Of a stretch of DNA of 64,000 bases, positions 25,443 through 34,228 are shown piece after piece. Numbering within the stretch: the stretch's first letter is position 1; each line of letters begins with the position of its first letter. Source of the stretch: Arthrobacter sp042667405 (GTDB lineage Bacteria; Actinomycetota; Actinomycetes; Actinomycetales; Micrococcaceae). The notes under the pieces were generated by a model. The model saw only the letters and a program-made list of their open reading frames with translations, was not told where the DNA came from and searched no databases. The position numbers were made by a program, and so were the translations under genes. The DNA lies in the NCBI RefSeq assembly GCF_042667405.1, contig NZ_JBHVAL010000002.1:186001-250000 (forward strand), written 5' to 3'.

Positions 25443-26088
25443 GCACCGTCAAAACGACCTCGGGCGCCTCAGGATCGCGTTCAATCTTGGAGCGCAGACG
25501 CTGGACGTGCACATTGACCAGACGGGTGTCAGCAGCGTGCCGGTATCCCCATACCTGTTCCAGGAGCAATTCGCGGGTGAAAACCTGCCACGGCTTGCGC
25601 GCAAGGGCCACCAAAAGGTCGAATTCGAGGGGCGTCAACGAAATACGCTCTCCGCCCCGGGTCACCAAGTGGCCGGCGACGTCGATGGTCACGTCCGCAA
25701 TACGCAGGGTTTCCGGGGGCTTCTGTTCGCCCGGACGGAGCCGCGCACGGACGCGGGCCACAAGTTCGGCGGGTTTGAAGGGCTTGGGCACGTAGTCGTC
25801 CGCGCCGGACTCGAGTCCCCTGACCACATCCGAGGTATCGGACTTCGCGGTGAGCATGACAATCGGTACATCCGATTCCCCGCGGATCTGGCGGCAGACC
25901 TCGATCCCATCGGAGCCCGGCAACATGAGATCCAGAAGCACCAGGTCCGGCTTGGACGAGCGAAATACCTCAAGAGCCTGGCCGCCATCTGCGCAGAACA
26001 CCGGCTCGAAGCCATCATTCCGCAGGACGATGCCAATCATCTCTGCGAGCGCTTCGTCGTCGTCAACTACCAGAATGCGTGCCTTCAT
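25414..26088 (-). CDS. mtrA: Response regulator MtrA (OmpR/PhoB family)
   Basis: The 224-residue regulator has a receiver domain (MKARILVVDDDEALAEMI, phosphoacceptor Asp in DLVLLDLMLPG) and a C-terminal winged helix (LTPLEFDLLVALARKPWQVFTRELLLEQVWG). The ATG at 26088 begins the receiver domain and has AAGGGA about 10 nt upstream; the longer frame to 26166 adds unrelated residues. It is the first gene of mtrA-mtrB-lpqB and is divergent from the 26310 operon across 221 bp. Confidence 0.97.
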   Translation of the reverse strand: MKARILVVDDDEALAEMIGIVLRNDGFEPVFCADGGQALEVFRSSKPDLVLLDLMLPGSDGIEVCRQIRGESDVPIVMLTAKSDTSDVVRGLESGADDYVPKPFKPAELVARVRARLRPGEQKPPETLRIADVTIDVAGHLVTRGGERISLTPLEFDLLVALARKPWQVFTRELLLEQVWGYRHAADTRLVNVHVQRLRSKIERDPEAPEVVLTVRGVGYKAGS

Positions 26089-26309
26089 AGTTATATATTC
26101 CCTTATCACCAAGTCTTTGTCCTGTTGGGCGCCGCTCACGGCATGGCGCCCAATGGGCAATTCCACCGTACTGCACTACACCGCGGCCCTGCCGCAAACG
26201 CCAGCCGTGCGCCGGGCTATGAGGGACGACGGAGGGACTATAGGCTGGGTGCGAAGGTCCGCATGGGGGACGTCGAATGTCGGCGGACAGGACCTCATGG
26301 GGAGGAAAC

Positions 26310-27539
26310 GTGTCACAGCCTGAGCACGGCCACAATCCGCCACCCGGCGGCCAGCCGGCGTGGGGAAACCAGCCGCAGAACAGCCAGCCGGCATGGGGGA
26401 ACCAGCCGCAGTGGGGCGGACCATCGGCGTGGCCACCTCCGCAAGGCTACGGGCAGGGTCCGCAAGGCCCACGGGCTCCCGGATGGCCGGCAGGTGCCCC
26501 CTACGGCCAGCCCCAGTACATTGCTCCTCCCAAGCCCGGTGTTATTCCGCTGCGACCGTTGCAGTTCGGCGAAATCCTGGACGGCTCTTTCCAGACCATC
26601 CGTCGCAATGCTGCGTCGATGTTTGGCTCCGCCCTGATTGTTCAGGCCCTTGGTGCGGTGTTCGTCGGAGTTGTCACGTTCTTCATGTTCCAGATGACTA
26701 TTTCGCTGGACTCCGTGAATTCCAGGGCAGAATTCGAACAGGCGATGGGGCCCATCATTGCTTTGGTGGCGGGGGCGATGGGCGTCTCCGTCCTGCTCGG
26801 CCTACTGGGATCGGTGCTGCAGGGGGTGTTGGCAGTCCCGGTGGCCCGTTCCGTCCTCAACCGGCGGACAGGTTTCAAGCAAATGTGGAAGCTTGCCGGG
26901 AAACGGATCCTGCCGCTGTTGGGCGTTGCGGGTCTGCTCACCATCGGCGGACTGCTGGCCCTGGCTGCTGTGGTGGGCATCGCCGTGTTGCTGATAACGG
27001 CCATGGGACCCGGAGCCGTGCTGATAGTTCTGCCCTTGGGGCTCGGCTCATTGGTTGTTCTTGTGTGGATCGGCCTGAAATTGATGCTTGCACCTGCGGT
27101 GATCGTGGTGGAGCACAAAGGCATCTACGATGGATTGCTGCGTTCATGGCAACTGACCCGGAACAATTGGTGGCGCATCTTCGGGATCACCCTCGTGGTG
27201 ATCCTCATGCTGTGGTTTATCTCCCAGATCGTGCAGATCCCTGCGTCCCTGGCAGTCGGCTTCATCGGTGAAACCGTTGCGCCCCACCCTGATGAGGAAA
27301 CCACAGCGTCCCTGCTGGTGGTCACCACGGTTGTTTCGGCGGCAGTACAAGCACTGGTGGGGTCTGTGACGTTCGCCTTCCAGTCTTCCGTCTCCGCACT
27401 GATCTATATGGATCTCCGCATGCGACGCGAAGGCCTGGATGTCGAACTGATGCGGATGTTGGAAACGGGTGCCAACCCTGACGGAGTACCTGGTGGTCCT
27501 TCGGTCCCGCCGCGCACTTCCCCCTGGCCTCCGGCATGA
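26310..27539 (+). CDS. GPDP-memb-type multi-helix membrane protein
   Basis: The 409-residue protein starts with a Pro/Gln/Trp/Gly-rich cytoplasmic tail of about 80 residues (two QPAWGNQPQ repeats). It is followed by six or so transmembrane helices of the kind annotated as the glycerophosphoryl diester phosphodiesterase membrane domain (LRPLQFGEILDGSFQTIRRNAASMFG, YDGLLRSWQLTRNNWWRIFGITL). No phosphodiesterase catalytic domain is present, so enzymatic activity is unlikely. I chose the GTG at 26310 because GGGGAGG lies 4 nt upstream. It is the first gene of an operon with DUF4129, DUF4350, MoxR and DUF58 genes (4-bp overlaps). Confidence 0.8.
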   Translation: MSQPEHGHNPPPGGQPAWGNQPQNSQPAWGNQPQWGGPSAWPPPQGYGQGPQGPRAPGWPAGAPYGQPQYIAPPKPGVIPLRPLQFGEILDGSFQTIRRNAASMFGSALIVQALGAVFVGVVTFFMFQMTISLDSVNSRAEFEQAMGPIIALVAGAMGVSVLLGLLGSVLQGVLAVPVARSVLNRRTGFKQMWKLAGKRILPLLGVAGLLTIGGLLALAAVVGIAVLLITAMGPGAVLIVLPLGLGSLVVLVWIGLKLMLAPAVIVVEHKGIYDGLLRSWQLTRNNWWRIFGITLVVILMLWFISQIVQIPASLAVGFIGETVAPHPDEETTASLLVVTTVVSAAVQALVGSVTFAFQSSVSALIYMDLRMRREGLDVELMRMLETGANPDGVPGGPSVPPRTSPWPPA

Positions 27540-28228
27540 CAGCAATCCCCGCCGACGTCATCGGTCCCATTCTTTCAATGGAACCCCCCGTGACCCCGGA
27601 CCGCGAGGAGGCCCGGCGATGGGCCATCGAGGAGCTCTCCAAGCCCCAGTACCCTGACGCCACGCCCGGATGGCTGGAGCAGCTTTGGCGGGATTTCCTT
27701 GACTGGTTGTCCTCGCTGGAGGGAGACGGCACAGGTGCGGACACCAATTTTGCCCTGCCCCTGATAGTCATCCTGGCTGTGGCACTCATTGTCGTTGCCA
27801 TCTTCGTGGTCCGGCCCCGGCTGAACGCACGCCGGGCATCGCGGCATGAGGATATTTATGGCCAGGACAGCACCATGGATGCCGACGGTTACCGGACGCG
27901 TGCGTCAGCGGCTGCCGACGACGGCGACTGGGCGGCCGCCGTCGTCGATCAGTTCCGCGCTTTGGTCCGCTCGGCAGAAGAGCGCGAGGTCATCGATGTC
28001 CGTGCCGGCAGGACCGCCGACGAAGCGTCGGCACAACTGGGGCAGGTATTCGGGGCAGCGCAGCAACGGCTGGACGCGGCGGCCCGCCTCTTCGATGCCG
28101 TGCGTTACGGCGAACAGGGCGCTACGCGCGAAGACTTCGGGTCCATCCGGGATCTGGATGCCGAACTGCTGACCTCGAAGCCTGACTTCGCAGGATCCGC
28201 TCACCAAGGATTCGCGGCGCCTCGATGA
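27536..28228 (+). CDS. DUF4129-domain membrane protein
   Basis: The 230-residue protein has one transmembrane helix (about 77-97, LPLIVILAVALIVVAIFVV), a cytoplasmic region, and a C-terminal DUF4129 domain (AAVVDQFRALVRSAEEREVID...RTADEASAQL). In other proteins this domain sits at the C-terminus of transglutaminase-like membrane proteins that form MoxR-DUF58 modules. Starts and stops overlap both neighbours by 4 bp. Confidence 0.85.
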   Translation: MTAIPADVIGPILSMEPPVTPDREEARRWAIEELSKPQYPDATPGWLEQLWRDFLDWLSSLEGDGTGADTNFALPLIVILAVALIVVAIFVVRPRLNARRASRHEDIYGQDSTMDADGYRTRASAAADDGDWAAAVVDQFRALVRSAEEREVIDVRAGRTADEASAQLGQVFGAAQQRLDAAARLFDAVRYGEQGATREDFGSIRDLDAELLTSKPDFAGSAHQGFAAPR

Positions 28229-29424
28229 CGATGACCGCCCAGGACACAGCCCTGCACGTAAAGCCGGACCCGGCCGGGCGAACCAATGAGCCGGGACTCT
28301 CCAGCTGGTTCCGGAAGCACCTCACGTGGATGGCCCTCGCAGCTTTGCTCGTGGGCCTGGTGACTTATCTTGCAGTGACCAGTATGTCCGGAGCAACGGA
28401 TCCCCGCACTTTGTCTGCGCGCAACCCGGCCCCTGATGGAGCCATGGCTGCGGCTGGGATCCTCGGCAACCACGGAGTCAACGTGACCGTCACCGACTCC
28501 TTCGACCAAACTATGTCCGCCTTGTCGGGCAATGACCGGGCCACAGTCCTCCTCTACGATCCCCGCGGATACCTGGACCGGTCCCAGGTGGAGGACCTCG
28601 CTGCTGCCTCAGACCGGGTGGTGGTGGTCAAGCCCCGACTCAAGACCCTCAACGGGCTCGGGCCCGGTTTCAGGCCCGGCGGGGTAATTCCGGGAGACCA
28701 GACCGTCGTCGAGCCTGCCTGTTCCGTGGAAGATGCGACGGCGGCTGGCTCCCTCTCCGCGCAGGGCTCCATCTTTTCGGGGCCCAAGGTTTGCTACACC
28801 GGCCGTGCAGAGAGCACAGGCCTGTATGCGGCGTCAGCCGACGGTGGGGTCATCGTTCTTGGCAGTACGGACATCCTGGACAACGAGCACCTTGCCCTTG
28901 AAGGCAACGCCGCCTTGGCCCTCCGGAGCCTCGGGAACAACCCGGATCTGCTCTGGTACCTGCCCGGGGTCAAGGATGTGGCCGCAACAGATACGACTCC
29001 AACGCTCAGCGAACTTGCCCCCGCATGGTTGGCGTACGCCGGGCCGTGGTTGGGCGCAGTGACGCTGCTGGCGATCCTCTGGCGCGGCCGCCGTATGGGA
29101 CCTCTGGTGTTCGAGCCCCTCCCGGTTGTGGTCAAAGCGGCCGAGACTGCCGAGGGAAGGGCACGCCTGTACCAGGACGCACGGGCCATCAATCGCGCAG
29201 CCGGGAACCTGAGGGCAGGTACCCTGACCCGTTTGGCACGGCACTTCAACCTCGGAGCGGACGCCACCGCGGATGCGGTGGTGGACGCGGCCGCCCGCCG
29301 CCTGGAACGGCCAGGACCCGAAGTCCGCTCCGTCCTGGTCGACTTCATGCCGGGGACCGAAGGACAACTGGTGCAATGGGCACAAGAACTTGAACGAATG
29401 GAAGAGGAGGCGAAGAACCGATGA
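28225..29424 (+). CDS. DUF4350-domain membrane protein
   Basis: The 399-residue protein has transmembrane helices near 33-52 and 273-290 flanking an extracytoplasmic DUF4350 domain (GAMAAAGILGNHGVNVTVTDSF ... VLLYDPRGYL ... VVVVKP), a GATase-like fold. A cytoplasmic helical tail follows. It is a regular partner of MoxR and DUF58 genes in actinobacteria. The function is unproven. The ATGA overlaps on both sides make coupling likely. Confidence 0.85.
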   Translation: MTMTAQDTALHVKPDPAGRTNEPGLSSWFRKHLTWMALAALLVGLVTYLAVTSMSGATDPRTLSARNPAPDGAMAAAGILGNHGVNVTVTDSFDQTMSALSGNDRATVLLYDPRGYLDRSQVEDLAAASDRVVVVKPRLKTLNGLGPGFRPGGVIPGDQTVVEPACSVEDATAAGSLSAQGSIFSGPKVCYTGRAESTGLYAASADGGVIVLGSTDILDNEHLALEGNAALALRSLGNNPDLLWYLPGVKDVAATDTTPTLSELAPAWLAYAGPWLGAVTLLAILWRGRRMGPLVFEPLPVVVKAAETAEGRARLYQDARAINRAAGNLRAGTLTRLARHFNLGADATADAVVDAAARRLERPGPEVRSVLVDFMPGTEGQLVQWAQELERMEEEAKNR

Positions 29425-30533
29425 GCAGCCAGCCGAACAGCTACACGGACACAAACGGCCAGTACGCAGGTGGAGCGATGCCAGTGCCACAAGACCAGTC
29501 GCGACAGCAGCATCCCCAACAGCCCCAACCCACACAGCACGGTGCAACGGCCAGCGCCGGCAACGGATACCGCCAGCAGGCCGGCGATCCGGCGCGACAG
29601 TCACTGCTGAACGTCCGCGCCGAAGTGGGCAAGGCAGTGGTTGGCCAGGATCCGACGGTCACGGGAATGCTGATTGCCCTGCTCTGTGGCGGACATGTCC
29701 TGTTGGAAGGCGTCCCGGGTGTGGCCAAAACGCTCCTGGTGAGGGCGTTGTCCACTGCCCTGAGCCTGGACACCAAGCGGGTGCAGTTCACTCCGGACCT
29801 CATGCCCGGTGACGTCACCGGGTCCCTGGTCTACGACTCCCACTCATCCGAATTCACGTTCCGCGAAGGCCCGGTCTTCACCAACATCATGTTGGCTGAC
29901 GAGATCAACCGGACACCTCCGAAGACCCAGGCCTCGCTGCTGGAAGCCATGGAAGAGCGGCAGGTTTCCGTAGACGGTGTTTCGCGTCCGCTGCCGGTTC
30001 CCTTCATCGTGGCAGCGACACAGAACCCGGTGGAGTACGAAGGCACCTATCCCCTTCCTGAGGCACAGCTTGACCGGTTCCTCCTGAAGCTGACCATGCC
30101 CCTTCCTGGACGTTCGGAGGAGATCGAGGTTATCCGGCGCCACGCCAACGGATTCGATCCCCGGGACCTGGCTGCGGCCGGTGTTCGGCCTGTGGCAGGA
30201 GCCTCGGACCTTTCGACGGCGCAAGCGGCTGTGGCGCAGGTTGCCGTGGCTCCGGAGCTGTTGTCGTACATCGTCGACATCGTCCGGGCGACGCGGTCCG
30301 CACCGTCCTTCCAACTTGGTGTTTCCCCCCGTGGTGCCACGGCGCTGCTCAACACGGCCAGGGCGTGGGCCTGGCTGTCCGGCAGGACCTTCGTGACCCC
30401 TGACGACGTCAAGGCATTGTCACTTCCCTGCCTCCGGCACAGGGTGGGCTTGCGGCCTGAAGCCCAGATGGACGGCATTCACGTAGACGATGTCCTCGGG
30501 AGCATCCTCGCCTCGGTTCCGGTGCCGCGATGA
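29421..30533 (+). CDS. MoxR-family AAA+ ATPase
   Basis: The 370-residue ATPase has a Gln-rich N-terminal tail of about 45 residues, Walker A LLEGVPGVAKTLLVRAL, Walker B IMLADEINRTPPKTQASLLEAMEE and sensor VAATQNPVEYEGTYPLPEAQLDRF, the pattern of the MoxR AAA_3 family. MoxR ATPases act as chaperones that mature protein complexes together with VWA/DUF58 proteins. AGGAGG is 10 nt upstream of the ATG. The next gene encodes that DUF58 partner. Confidence 0.92.
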   Translation: MSSQPNSYTDTNGQYAGGAMPVPQDQSRQQHPQQPQPTQHGATASAGNGYRQQAGDPARQSLLNVRAEVGKAVVGQDPTVTGMLIALLCGGHVLLEGVPGVAKTLLVRALSTALSLDTKRVQFTPDLMPGDVTGSLVYDSHSSEFTFREGPVFTNIMLADEINRTPPKTQASLLEAMEERQVSVDGVSRPLPVPFIVAATQNPVEYEGTYPLPEAQLDRFLLKLTMPLPGRSEEIEVIRRHANGFDPRDLAAAGVRPVAGASDLSTAQAAVAQVAVAPELLSYIVDIVRATRSAPSFQLGVSPRGATALLNTARAWAWLSGRTFVTPDDVKALSLPCLRHRVGLRPEAQMDGIHVDDVLGSILASVPVPR

Positions 30534-30562
30534 TTTCTGCTTGCCCGATCCGGGGAGCCTGA

Positions 30563-31855
30563 ATGGCCATCACGGGTCGCTTCGTAGCCCTTGCCCTTGC
30601 CGGGTTGGTGCCACTGGTGGTGTTTCCGGCCTGGCTGACTGTCCTGTTGGTGTGTGTGGTCCTGCTGCTTGCGCTGGTCCTCGATCTTGTGCTGGCGGCG
30701 TCCCCCGCCAAGCTCCTCGTGGAGCGCCGGCACCCGGGTAATGTCACTTTGTCGGGCACCGCGGAGTCCGTAGTAACGGTGAACAATGCAAGGGGGCGGA
30801 AACTGAGGGCCATCATCAGGGATGCATGGCAGCCATCGGCCGGAGCCACCAATGCTGTTCAGCGGTTGACAGTGCCCTCCGGCGAGCGCCGTCGGATGAC
30901 TGTGACGCTGATACCCAGGAGACGGGGCGACCTGCACAGCCCGCACATCACCATCCGGTCCCTGGGGCCCATGGGATTGGCGGCCAGGCAGCGGACACGG
31001 CCACTCCCCGGGCACGTGCGGGTCCTGCCTCCCTTCCATGCAAAACGCCATCTTCCCTCCAAGCTCAGGAAGCTCAGGGAGCTCGATGGCAAGGCGGCCG
31101 TGCAGATCCGTGGCGCGGGAACCGAGTTCGATTCATTGCGCGACTACGTCCGCGGCGATGACGTCCGGTCCATTGATTGGCGCGCGACGGCCCGCCGCAC
31201 CTCCGTGGTGGTCCGGACCTGGCGACCGGAACGCGACCGTCGCGTCGTCGTCGTGCTTGATACGTCCCGTACAGCAGCCGCCCGGATCGATGACGAACCG
31301 CGGCTCGATACCGGAATCGAGGCAGCGTTGCTGCTGGCGGTGCTGGCAGAGCGCGGCGGAGACCGCGTCGACTTCCTCGCCTACGACCGGAGGCTGCGTG
31401 CCCGGGTGGAGTCGGCGTCGAAAGGCAACCTGCTGGGCCAGCTTGTCCAGGCCATGGCTCCCCTGGAAGCGGAGCTCATCGAACTGGACTGGCAGCAGAT
31501 CCCCGGCCAGGTCCGGGCCGTCTCGGCGCACCGCTCGCTGGTGGTGCTGTTGACGGCGCTCGACGGCGGCGCCCCCGAAGAGGGCCTGCTCCCCACAGTG
31601 GCGCAACTGTCCCGCCAGCACGTGGTGATTGTGGTTTCGGTCCGCGATCCCCTGCTTGCGGCGATGAAGGCCGAACGAACCACTGCCAGCCAGGTTTTCC
31701 GGGCTGCCGCGGCAGAACGCGCACTTCTTGAGCGTGCCGCAGTGACTGCCCAGCTCCGGCAGCTGGGAGCCGAAGTGGTGGACGCCGAGCCTCTGGAAGT
31801 TCCACCCCTGCTGGCAGATACCTACATCCGGCTTAAAGCTGCCGGACGCCTCTGA
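30563..31855 (+). CDS. DUF58-domain protein, MoxR partner
   Basis: The 430-residue protein has two N-terminal transmembrane helices (about 8-22 and 26-45), a beta-rich region, and the DUF58 signature EFDSLRDYVRGDDVRSIDWR at about 190. It is followed by a VWA-like fold (RRVVVVLDTSRTAAARI, with the MIDAS-like DTSRT). The ATG at 30563 has GGGGAG 6 nt upstream. It is the last gene of the operon; the next gene has 18-25 bp spacing but no known link. Confidence 0.92.
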   Translation: MAITGRFVALALAGLVPLVVFPAWLTVLLVCVVLLLALVLDLVLAASPAKLLVERRHPGNVTLSGTAESVVTVNNARGRKLRAIIRDAWQPSAGATNAVQRLTVPSGERRRMTVTLIPRRRGDLHSPHITIRSLGPMGLAARQRTRPLPGHVRVLPPFHAKRHLPSKLRKLRELDGKAAVQIRGAGTEFDSLRDYVRGDDVRSIDWRATARRTSVVVRTWRPERDRRVVVVLDTSRTAAARIDDEPRLDTGIEAALLLAVLAERGGDRVDFLAYDRRLRARVESASKGNLLGQLVQAMAPLEAELIELDWQQIPGQVRAVSAHRSLVVLLTALDGGAPEEGLLPTVAQLSRQHVVIVVSVRDPLLAAMKAERTTASQVFRAAAAERALLERAAVTAQLRQLGAEVVDAEPLEVPPLLADTYIRLKAAGRL

Positions 31856-31879
31856 TTCCCACCTCCGGAAAGGATGTCC

Positions 31880-32599
31880 ATGAATATCCCCATTTACCAG
31901 ATGGCCCTCGGCGAAGACTACGGCAAGCTGGCGCCGGAGCTTCAGGACTACTTTTCCCTTGCGGCTGGATCCGGGTCGTATGGGATTGGCCAGGGCGTCT
32001 TTGATGTCGTGGGTTGCCGCCAGAAATGGCTGCGGCCGTTGCTCGCCCTCACAGGGAGCGAAGAGGCCTTCTTTCCGGAATACGGCGAGGGAATCCCCTT
32101 CCGGATTGAAAACCACGCCCACATCGATCCCTTCGGCCGCCAGGCCCTGACGGCCAGGCGGGAGATCTACTTCCCCACCGGCACACGGCTGTTCCATGAC
32201 ACCACCAGCGCCATCTTGCCGTCCGGCCACGATGATGGCGGGCGTGCACGGCTCGTGGACCATGTTGGCCGTTATCGCCGCCTCGTCACGGACCTCGACG
32301 TCAGCGTCACGGCCGACGGCCGGCTTCGCGGTGTTTCGCAGGCAAGCCGCTTGTTCCTCGGCCCGCTGCGAATCCCCCTGCCAGCAGCACTGGATGCCAA
32401 GGCCTATGCCGAACAATGGTGGGACGCGGCTGAGGGCAAGCACCGCATCCAGGTGAAGGTGATTCAGCCGCAGATCGGCCTGGTACTGGTGTACGCCGGA
32501 AGATTCGACTACCGGCTTGCTCCGTACCTGCCGGGAGCCGCACCGGGCACGGCACTTCCGCGCTATGCCGAACCGGACCGTTGGGAACAGCGGATCTAG
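31880..32599 (+). CDS. DUF4166-domain protein
   Basis: The 239-residue protein matches the DUF4166 pattern (IYQMALGEDYGKLAPELQDYF near the start, FRIENHAHIDPFGRQALTARREIYFP in the centre). It has no transmembrane segment and no known activity. The domain often occurs in proteins acting on lipids or with epimerase-like partners, but nothing here supports a specific role. I prefer the ATG at 31880, two codons into the longest frame, because GGAAAGG lies 5-6 nt upstream. It is convergent with the MetE-like gene (14 bp between stops). Confidence 0.8.
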   Translation: MNIPIYQMALGEDYGKLAPELQDYFSLAAGSGSYGIGQGVFDVVGCRQKWLRPLLALTGSEEAFFPEYGEGIPFRIENHAHIDPFGRQALTARREIYFPTGTRLFHDTTSAILPSGHDDGGRARLVDHVGRYRRLVTDLDVSVTADGRLRGVSQASRLFLGPLRIPLPAALDAKAYAEQWWDAAEGKHRIQVKVIQPQIGLVLVYAGRFDYRLAPYLPGAAPGTALPRYAEPDRWEQRI

Positions 32600-32613
32600 C
32601 GCTCCGCCGTTTG

Positions 32614-33648
32614 CTAGCCCTGCGCCAACTGGTCCAAGCCGTCGGCGACGTGGGTCAGCTTGGTCAGCACGGACTTCGCAGCGGCAGGAGTGAAGTCCTC
32701 AAGACCGGTGGACGGGGTGACGCGGAGCCCTGACAGGCCCGATGCCTGAAGGCCCAGCTGGCGCCAGGGCTTCCAGATGCTTTCCACTATCGCAGCAGTC
32801 CGGGGAAGCGTTGCCCCCGGATCCTCGGCGGGCAAGGCACCGACCCACAGCCTCTTGCCGCTTTCCACGGCACCGGCCAACTGCTCCCATTGACGGGTGG
32901 TGAGCGCCCTGAGCGGAACCGCAAGGCCATCGGCACCAGCGGCGAGGATACGATCGATCGGGGCCTCAATCTCAGGAACGGAGATGACGGTTTCGACGGC
33001 GCCCGCGGCCTTAAGCGCGTCAATCACCAGCCGCCAGGCTCCCGTTACTTCCTCGCCCCGGATGGATCGCAGGGTCCTGTACCCGCTCGCCGTCGGAATG
33101 GTTCCCGCCATCACCGCAGCGATGTCCGGCTCGTCCACCTGGACCACAATCCGCGCACCTGGCACCGCAGTCGAGACATTGCGAAGGTGTTCTGCCACGC
33201 CCGCTGCCAAAGACTCCGCAATATCCCGCCTGGCTCCGTAGTCCAGGAGGGCACGTTCACCGTTGTGCAGGTGAAGGTTTGCGGCAAGGGTCAACGGTCC
33301 CATGAGCTGCAGTTTGAGCTCTGTCGCCGACACATCTTCGGTTCCGGCGACGTCGGCCAGGATGTTGATGTCGGTTGCCATCGCCGAAGCGGCACGACGC
33401 GAATCTTTGCCCGGCCTGTCAACGAGGCGCCAGCCGTAGGGTTGGACATCGATATCGAGGTCCACCAGCAGCGAGCCCGTTCGTCCGGCGGCATCCGACC
33501 CCACTCCCCGGGCCGGCAGCTCCGGGAGGAAGGGAAGATGGGGATCGCCCAGTTCGCCGCGGATCGTCCGGATGGCTTCGGCGGGATCAGTACCCGGCCA
33601 TGGCCCCAACGTGGTCGCACTTGCGCGCAGCTCAGTCACTGAGGACAT
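32614..33648 (-). CDS. MetE-like (cobalamin-independent methionine synthase-like) protein without cysteines
   Basis: The 344-residue protein has the TIM-barrel layout of the MetE C-terminal domain (LKLQLMGPLTLAANLHL, VVQVDEPDIAAVMAG), like Rv3015c of Mycobacterium. Catalytic MetE uses zinc held by one His and two Cys; this protein contains no cysteine at all, so methyl transfer to homocysteine by the known mechanism is unlikely. It starts 3 bp after the chorismate mutase stop, so the two are probably cotranscribed. The function is unknown. Confidence 0.75.
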   Translation of the reverse strand: MSSVTELRASATTLGPWPGTDPAEAIRTIRGELGDPHLPFLPELPARGVGSDAAGRTGSLLVDLDIDVQPYGWRLVDRPGKDSRRAASAMATDINILADVAGTEDVSATELKLQLMGPLTLAANLHLHNGERALLDYGARRDIAESLAAGVAEHLRNVSTAVPGARIVVQVDEPDIAAVMAGTIPTASGYRTLRSIRGEEVTGAWRLVIDALKAAGAVETVISVPEIEAPIDRILAAGADGLAVPLRALTTRQWEQLAGAVESGKRLWVGALPAEDPGATLPRTAAIVESIWKPWRQLGLQASGLSGLRVTPSTGLEDFTPAAAKSVLTKLTHVADGLDQLAQG

Positions 33649-33651
33649 GGA

Positions 33652-34041
33652 TCAGGCCTGCTGGCTGGAAATCTGGTGATCCTCGGCGATTGCCTCGTGG
33701 TGGCGGATCACTTCACTGATGATGAAGTTCAGGAATTTCTCGGCAAAGGCCGGGTCCAGGTTGGCATCCTCCGCAAGGCGGCGAAGCCGGGCAATCTGCG
33801 CAGCCTCGCGGCCGGGGTCCCCGGCCGGCAGTCTGTGGGTTGCCTTGAGTACTCCCACTTTCTGGGTGGCCTTGAAACGCTCCGCGAGCAGGAACACCAG
33901 GGTCGCATCAATGTTGTCGATGCTGGACCTGATGGACAACAGCTCATCCATGACTGTGCGGTCAACGTGGCCGGCCAGGGAGCTGGCAGCCGGGTTGAAG
34001 GAATCGGCATCATGGGGAAGGGCGTTGTTCTGCTCGGTCAT
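33652..34041 (-). CDS. Chorismate mutase (AroQ-class)
   Basis: The 129-residue all-helical protein has the AroQ signature (MDELLSIRSSIDNIDATLVFLLAERFKATQKVGVLKA, then EAAQIARLRRLAEDANLDPAFAEKFLNFIISEVIRHHEAIA). It should convert chorismate to prephenate for Phe/Tyr synthesis. It has no signal peptide, so it is the cytoplasmic form. The gene is followed 3 bp later by the MetE-like gene. Only a weak GGGA precedes the ATG. Confidence 0.92.
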   Translation of the reverse strand: MTEQNNALPHDADSFNPAASSLAGHVDRTVMDELLSIRSSIDNIDATLVFLLAERFKATQKVGVLKATHRLPAGDPGREAAQIARLRRLAEDANLDPAFAEKFLNFIISEVIRHHEAIAEDHQISSQQA

Positions 34042-34175
34042 GCATCCCAGTCTATTGGGTGGGGCGCAGTGTTTTCCGCGAATGAAGCGGAGCTCAATGG
34101 CAGCTTCTTTACTGTTTCAGCAAAGGACCCTTCATGAAAATCGCGGTTCCAGGTACGGGGAATGGTGGTCCCATA

Positions 34176-34213
34176 CAGGAAGGCACGCCCCCGTATGGGG
34201 ACGTGCCTTCCTG
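34176..34213. terminator. Terminator-like hairpin after the peptide ABC operon
   Basis: CAGGAAGGCACG (34176-34187) pairs with CGTGCCTTCCTG (34202-34213), extended by CCCC/GGGG around the loop CGTAT. No long T-run follows on either strand. It lies just past the minus-strand ABC ATPase stop at 34229. Confidence 0.75.
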
Positions 34214-34228
34214 ATGTGGCTTCGGGAC

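Noticed and set aside
23610..25517. 635-codon plus-strand ORF antisense to mtrB
   Set aside because: It is a shadow of the mtrB kinase gene, His/Gly-rich and without family resemblance.
31133..32443. 436-codon minus-strand ORF across the DUF58 and DUF4166 genes
   Set aside because: It spans two well-supported plus-strand genes and has no domain.
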